Made by a program: the position numbers and the translations under genes
Shown here: positions 7,167 through 8,201 of the stretch, in pieces
Layout of the letters: every line of letters begins with the position of its first letter
Numbering within the stretch: the stretch's first letter is position 1
NCBI GenBank assembly: GCA_034432855.1
Contig: DAOUBA010000246.1
Span: 1 to 8,201, forward strand
Direction of reading: 5' to 3'
Origin: DAOUBA01 sp034432855
GTDB taxonomy: Bacteria > Chloroflexota > Anaerolineae > B4-G1
Length of the DNA stretch: 8,201 nucleotides
Notes under the pieces: model-generated
Databases searched by the model: none
What the model saw: only the letters and a program-made list of their open reading frames with translations
What the model was told of the DNA's origin: nothing

Positions 7167-7301
7167 GGCTTCGCCGCCGTTGCCGGCTTCGCCCACCACC
7201 TCTATGTCCGGCTGATGGGCCAGCAGCACCCGCAGCCCCGTCCGCGCCACGGGATGGTCCTCGGCCAACACCACGCGAATGGTGGCATGAGGCTCGTTCA
7301 T
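7167..7301 (-). pseudogene. Truncated NarL/FixJ-type response regulator (receiver N-terminus only)
   Basis: From ATG 7301, preceded by AGGAGG at 7308-7313 with a 6-base spacer, about 45 codons encode a typical receiver start: IRVVLAEDHPVARTGLRVLL, then IEVVGEAGNG. The acidic pair E14-D15 is present. Homology stops at about 7167, before the phospho-acceptor Asp normally found near residue 55-60, and the remaining receiver and LuxR-type DNA-binding domain are missing. The frame continues for 30 unrelated residues and ends in a TGA (7074-7076) that overlaps the TTG of the sigma gene. It is therefore a fragment that cannot be phosphorylated or bind DNA. The 5' end and ribosome site are intact, so a deletion joined it to the sigma promoter region. 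Confidence 0.8.
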
Positions 7302-7325
7302 CGCACTCCTCCTCGTCTGTACATC

Positions 7326-7371
7326 CGAGAGGAACAGGGGTGATACTCGCCAGGCACTCCCGTTCCTCTCG
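7326..7371 (-). repeat. Inverted repeat forming a 13-bp stem between two gene remnants
   Basis: The arms are 7326-7338 and 7359-7371 with a 20-base loop. CGAGAGGAAC pairs perfectly with GTTCCTCTCG; then comes one G-U pair in the minus-strand transcript and two G-C pairs. It lies after the solute-binding protein tail and just before the response regulator's ribosome site. It could be a transcription terminator lacking a U-run, an mRNA-stabilising stem or a rearrangement scar. It overlaps the last codons assigned to the binding-protein remnant. Confidence 0.45.
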
Positions 7372-7596
7372 TATCATCGCAATGGCCTCCACTTTGGCCT
7401 CGGCCAGGGCATCCTCGACCGTCTTCTCGCCGGAGGAGAGGATAGCGTCCAGGGCAGTAAGGAGGGCCAGTTCACCGCTCCCCATGCCGATCTCGGAGGA
7501 GCGCGGATCGCTGTGTTGCACAGCGTATTGGAGTGCGGCGGCCATCTCTGCGTCCAGGCTTTCCCAGAAACCGCTCTTCTCTGCAACCGAATGGGA
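7366..7596 (-). pseudogene. C-terminal fragment of a sugar ABC transporter solute-binding protein
   Basis: The frame encodes SVAEKSGFWESLDAE and QYAVQHSD, then LALLTALDAILSSGEKTVED and a final ALAEAKVEA. This is the usual ending of family 1 (CUT1-type) extracellular sugar-binding proteins, with a repeated 'ALDAIL..G..TVEDALAEA' tail. It abuts the N-terminal fragment at about 7590-7598 in a different reading frame, so an internal segment was deleted. No clear stop ends it: the frame runs on into the sigma factor gene, so the natural 3' end is probably lost too. The end given (7366) is where family-like sequence fades. Confidence 0.72.
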
Positions 7597-8087
7597 CTAT
7601 AGACATTGAAAGCGAATCCCCATTGGACCACTTCGTTGCCCTCGCGCACTCTCAGCGCCTGGGCCCTGTTGATCAGATCTTCCCACGTCCAACCCGGCTC
7701 GGGGTAGGCAACCCCCGTGGCATCGAACATGGCCTTGTGATAGGCGACCACGCTTACGTCCAATGCCACAGGTATGGCCCATGTGCCGTTGTCTCGTCGG
7801 TACCCCTCCAGGGCGCCTGGGTAGAAATCCTCCGGCTGGAAATCTGCATCGGCTTCGACAAATGGGGCAAGATCGCGGACTCGACGCGTAGCAATCACGT
7901 CATCGGCCATAGGCAAGTTGATCGGGAAGACGTCGGCTACCAGAGGCACGTCGGGCCATTGGATGTGGTCCACGCCTTGTGTAAAGTCAACAGGGCCCAG
8001 CAGTTCATCAGAGGACACGAGCTGGATATGCATATCGGGGTTGGCTTCCGTGAACGCCTCGGCCAGGTCTTTGTATATATACTTCAC
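7596..8087 (-). pseudogene. N-terminal lobe fragment of the same sugar ABC transporter solute-binding protein, signal peptide missing
   Basis: From GTG 8087, 164 residues read as the first lobe of a family 1 extracellular solute-binding protein: YIYKDLAEAFTEANPDMHIQ, an ADVFPINLP stretch, NGTWAIPVALDVSVVAYHKA, then FDATGVAYPEPGWTWEDL and VVQWGFAFNVYS. An intact protein would begin with a lipoprotein signal peptide and an opening strand. These are missing, and the upstream sequence is unrelated and AT-richer. After residue 164 the frame turns to nonsense and runs on to 7374, while the family's C-terminal sequence resumes in another frame. Relatives have roughly 400-450 residues, so I infer that about 150 central residues are gone. 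It cannot bind sugar or be exported. With the GH57 remnant it hints at a former alpha-glucan uptake and degradation locus. Confidence 0.78.
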
Positions 8088-8201
8088 GCGGGCACAAATT
8101 GCGCTTTTTCGAAGAGCTGGAAACGCAAAGTCAGTAGCGAATCTAGCTCAGATTTGTGGGTTGTGTGAGTTTTGCTCAAACAGTCCGTAATGGCGGTTTT
8201 G
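8084..8201 (-). CDS. C-terminal end of an unrecognised leftward reading frame (partial)
   Basis: A minus-strand frame enters from the window edge and stays open for 38 codons to TGA at 8084-8086. It ends KSELDSLLTLRFQLFEKAQF plus VPA. The composition is distinctly AT-richer than the rest of the window, and the stop falls exactly at the point where solute-binding protein homology begins (GTG 8085-8087 overlaps TGA). The helical-looking ending and balanced amino-acid use suggest real coding sequence, possibly of a mobile element, but the piece is too short to identify. It could also be a chance open frame. Confidence 0.35.
   Translation of the reverse strand, partial: KTAITDCLSKTHTTHKSELDSLLTLRFQLFEKAQFVPA

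Noticed and set aside
7533..8168. 211-codon plus-strand open frame
   Set aside because: Antisense to the solute-binding protein remnant, whose minus-strand translation carries family motifs.
8138..8175. Short inverted repeats AATCT/AGATT and GTTT/AAAC near the right edge
   Set aside because: Arms of only 4-5 bases are expected by chance.

Overview
The window is GC-rich (clearly above 60% by eye) and reads as a piece of a Chloroflexota genome, probably a Caldilinea/Anaerolineae-like lineage. This is inferred from protein style: Pro/Thr-rich TPTPTATP-like extracellular linkers, a GH57 hydrolase tail fused to a glucodextranase-C-like module, and a TTG-started ECF sigma factor followed by a very large single-pass exported protein. 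No rRNA, tRNA or CRISPR array was recognised.

Layout, left to right. (a) 1-119: AT-richer DNA with the first codons of a leftward gene (ATG at 32). It has a good Shine-Dalgarno, a promoter candidate and a 9-bp inverted repeat that would bury the start codon, a layout typical of an insertion-sequence end. (b) 120-1670, plus strand: the C-terminal remnant of a GH57-type secreted amylolytic enzyme; its catalytic domain is missing and the coding homology starts abruptly at about 120-126. (c) 1683-6533, minus strand: an intact 1616-residue membrane-anchored protein with a short cytoplasmic N-terminus, one membrane helix, YycH/YycI-like and OB-like segments, a LysM domain, a PPC-like domain, an M23 (LytM) peptidase with all metal ligands, and an unrecognised Cys- and aromatic-rich C-terminal domain. 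(d) 6517-7077, minus strand: an intact ECF sigma factor whose 3' end overlaps the large gene by 17 bases, with a plausible ECF-type promoter just upstream. (e) 7167-8087, minus strand: a scrap heap with the first 45 codons of a NarL-type response regulator and a sugar ABC transporter solute-binding protein that has lost its signal peptide and a large internal part. (f) 8084-8201: AT-richer DNA with the end of an unrecognised leftward reading frame.

The intact centre is a two-gene unit in which an ECF sigma factor is translationally linked to a transmembrane protein whose outside carries peptidoglycan-binding and peptidoglycan-hydrolase modules. The simplest inference is a cell-envelope sensing pair: the short cytoplasmic part would act as a non-canonical anti-sigma region and the LysM/M23 ectodomain as sensor, effector or both. 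It is flanked by remnants of carbohydrate-use and regulatory genes, and at both window ends by sequence of different composition, so the locus appears to have been rearranged by insertions and deletions, or possibly misassembled.
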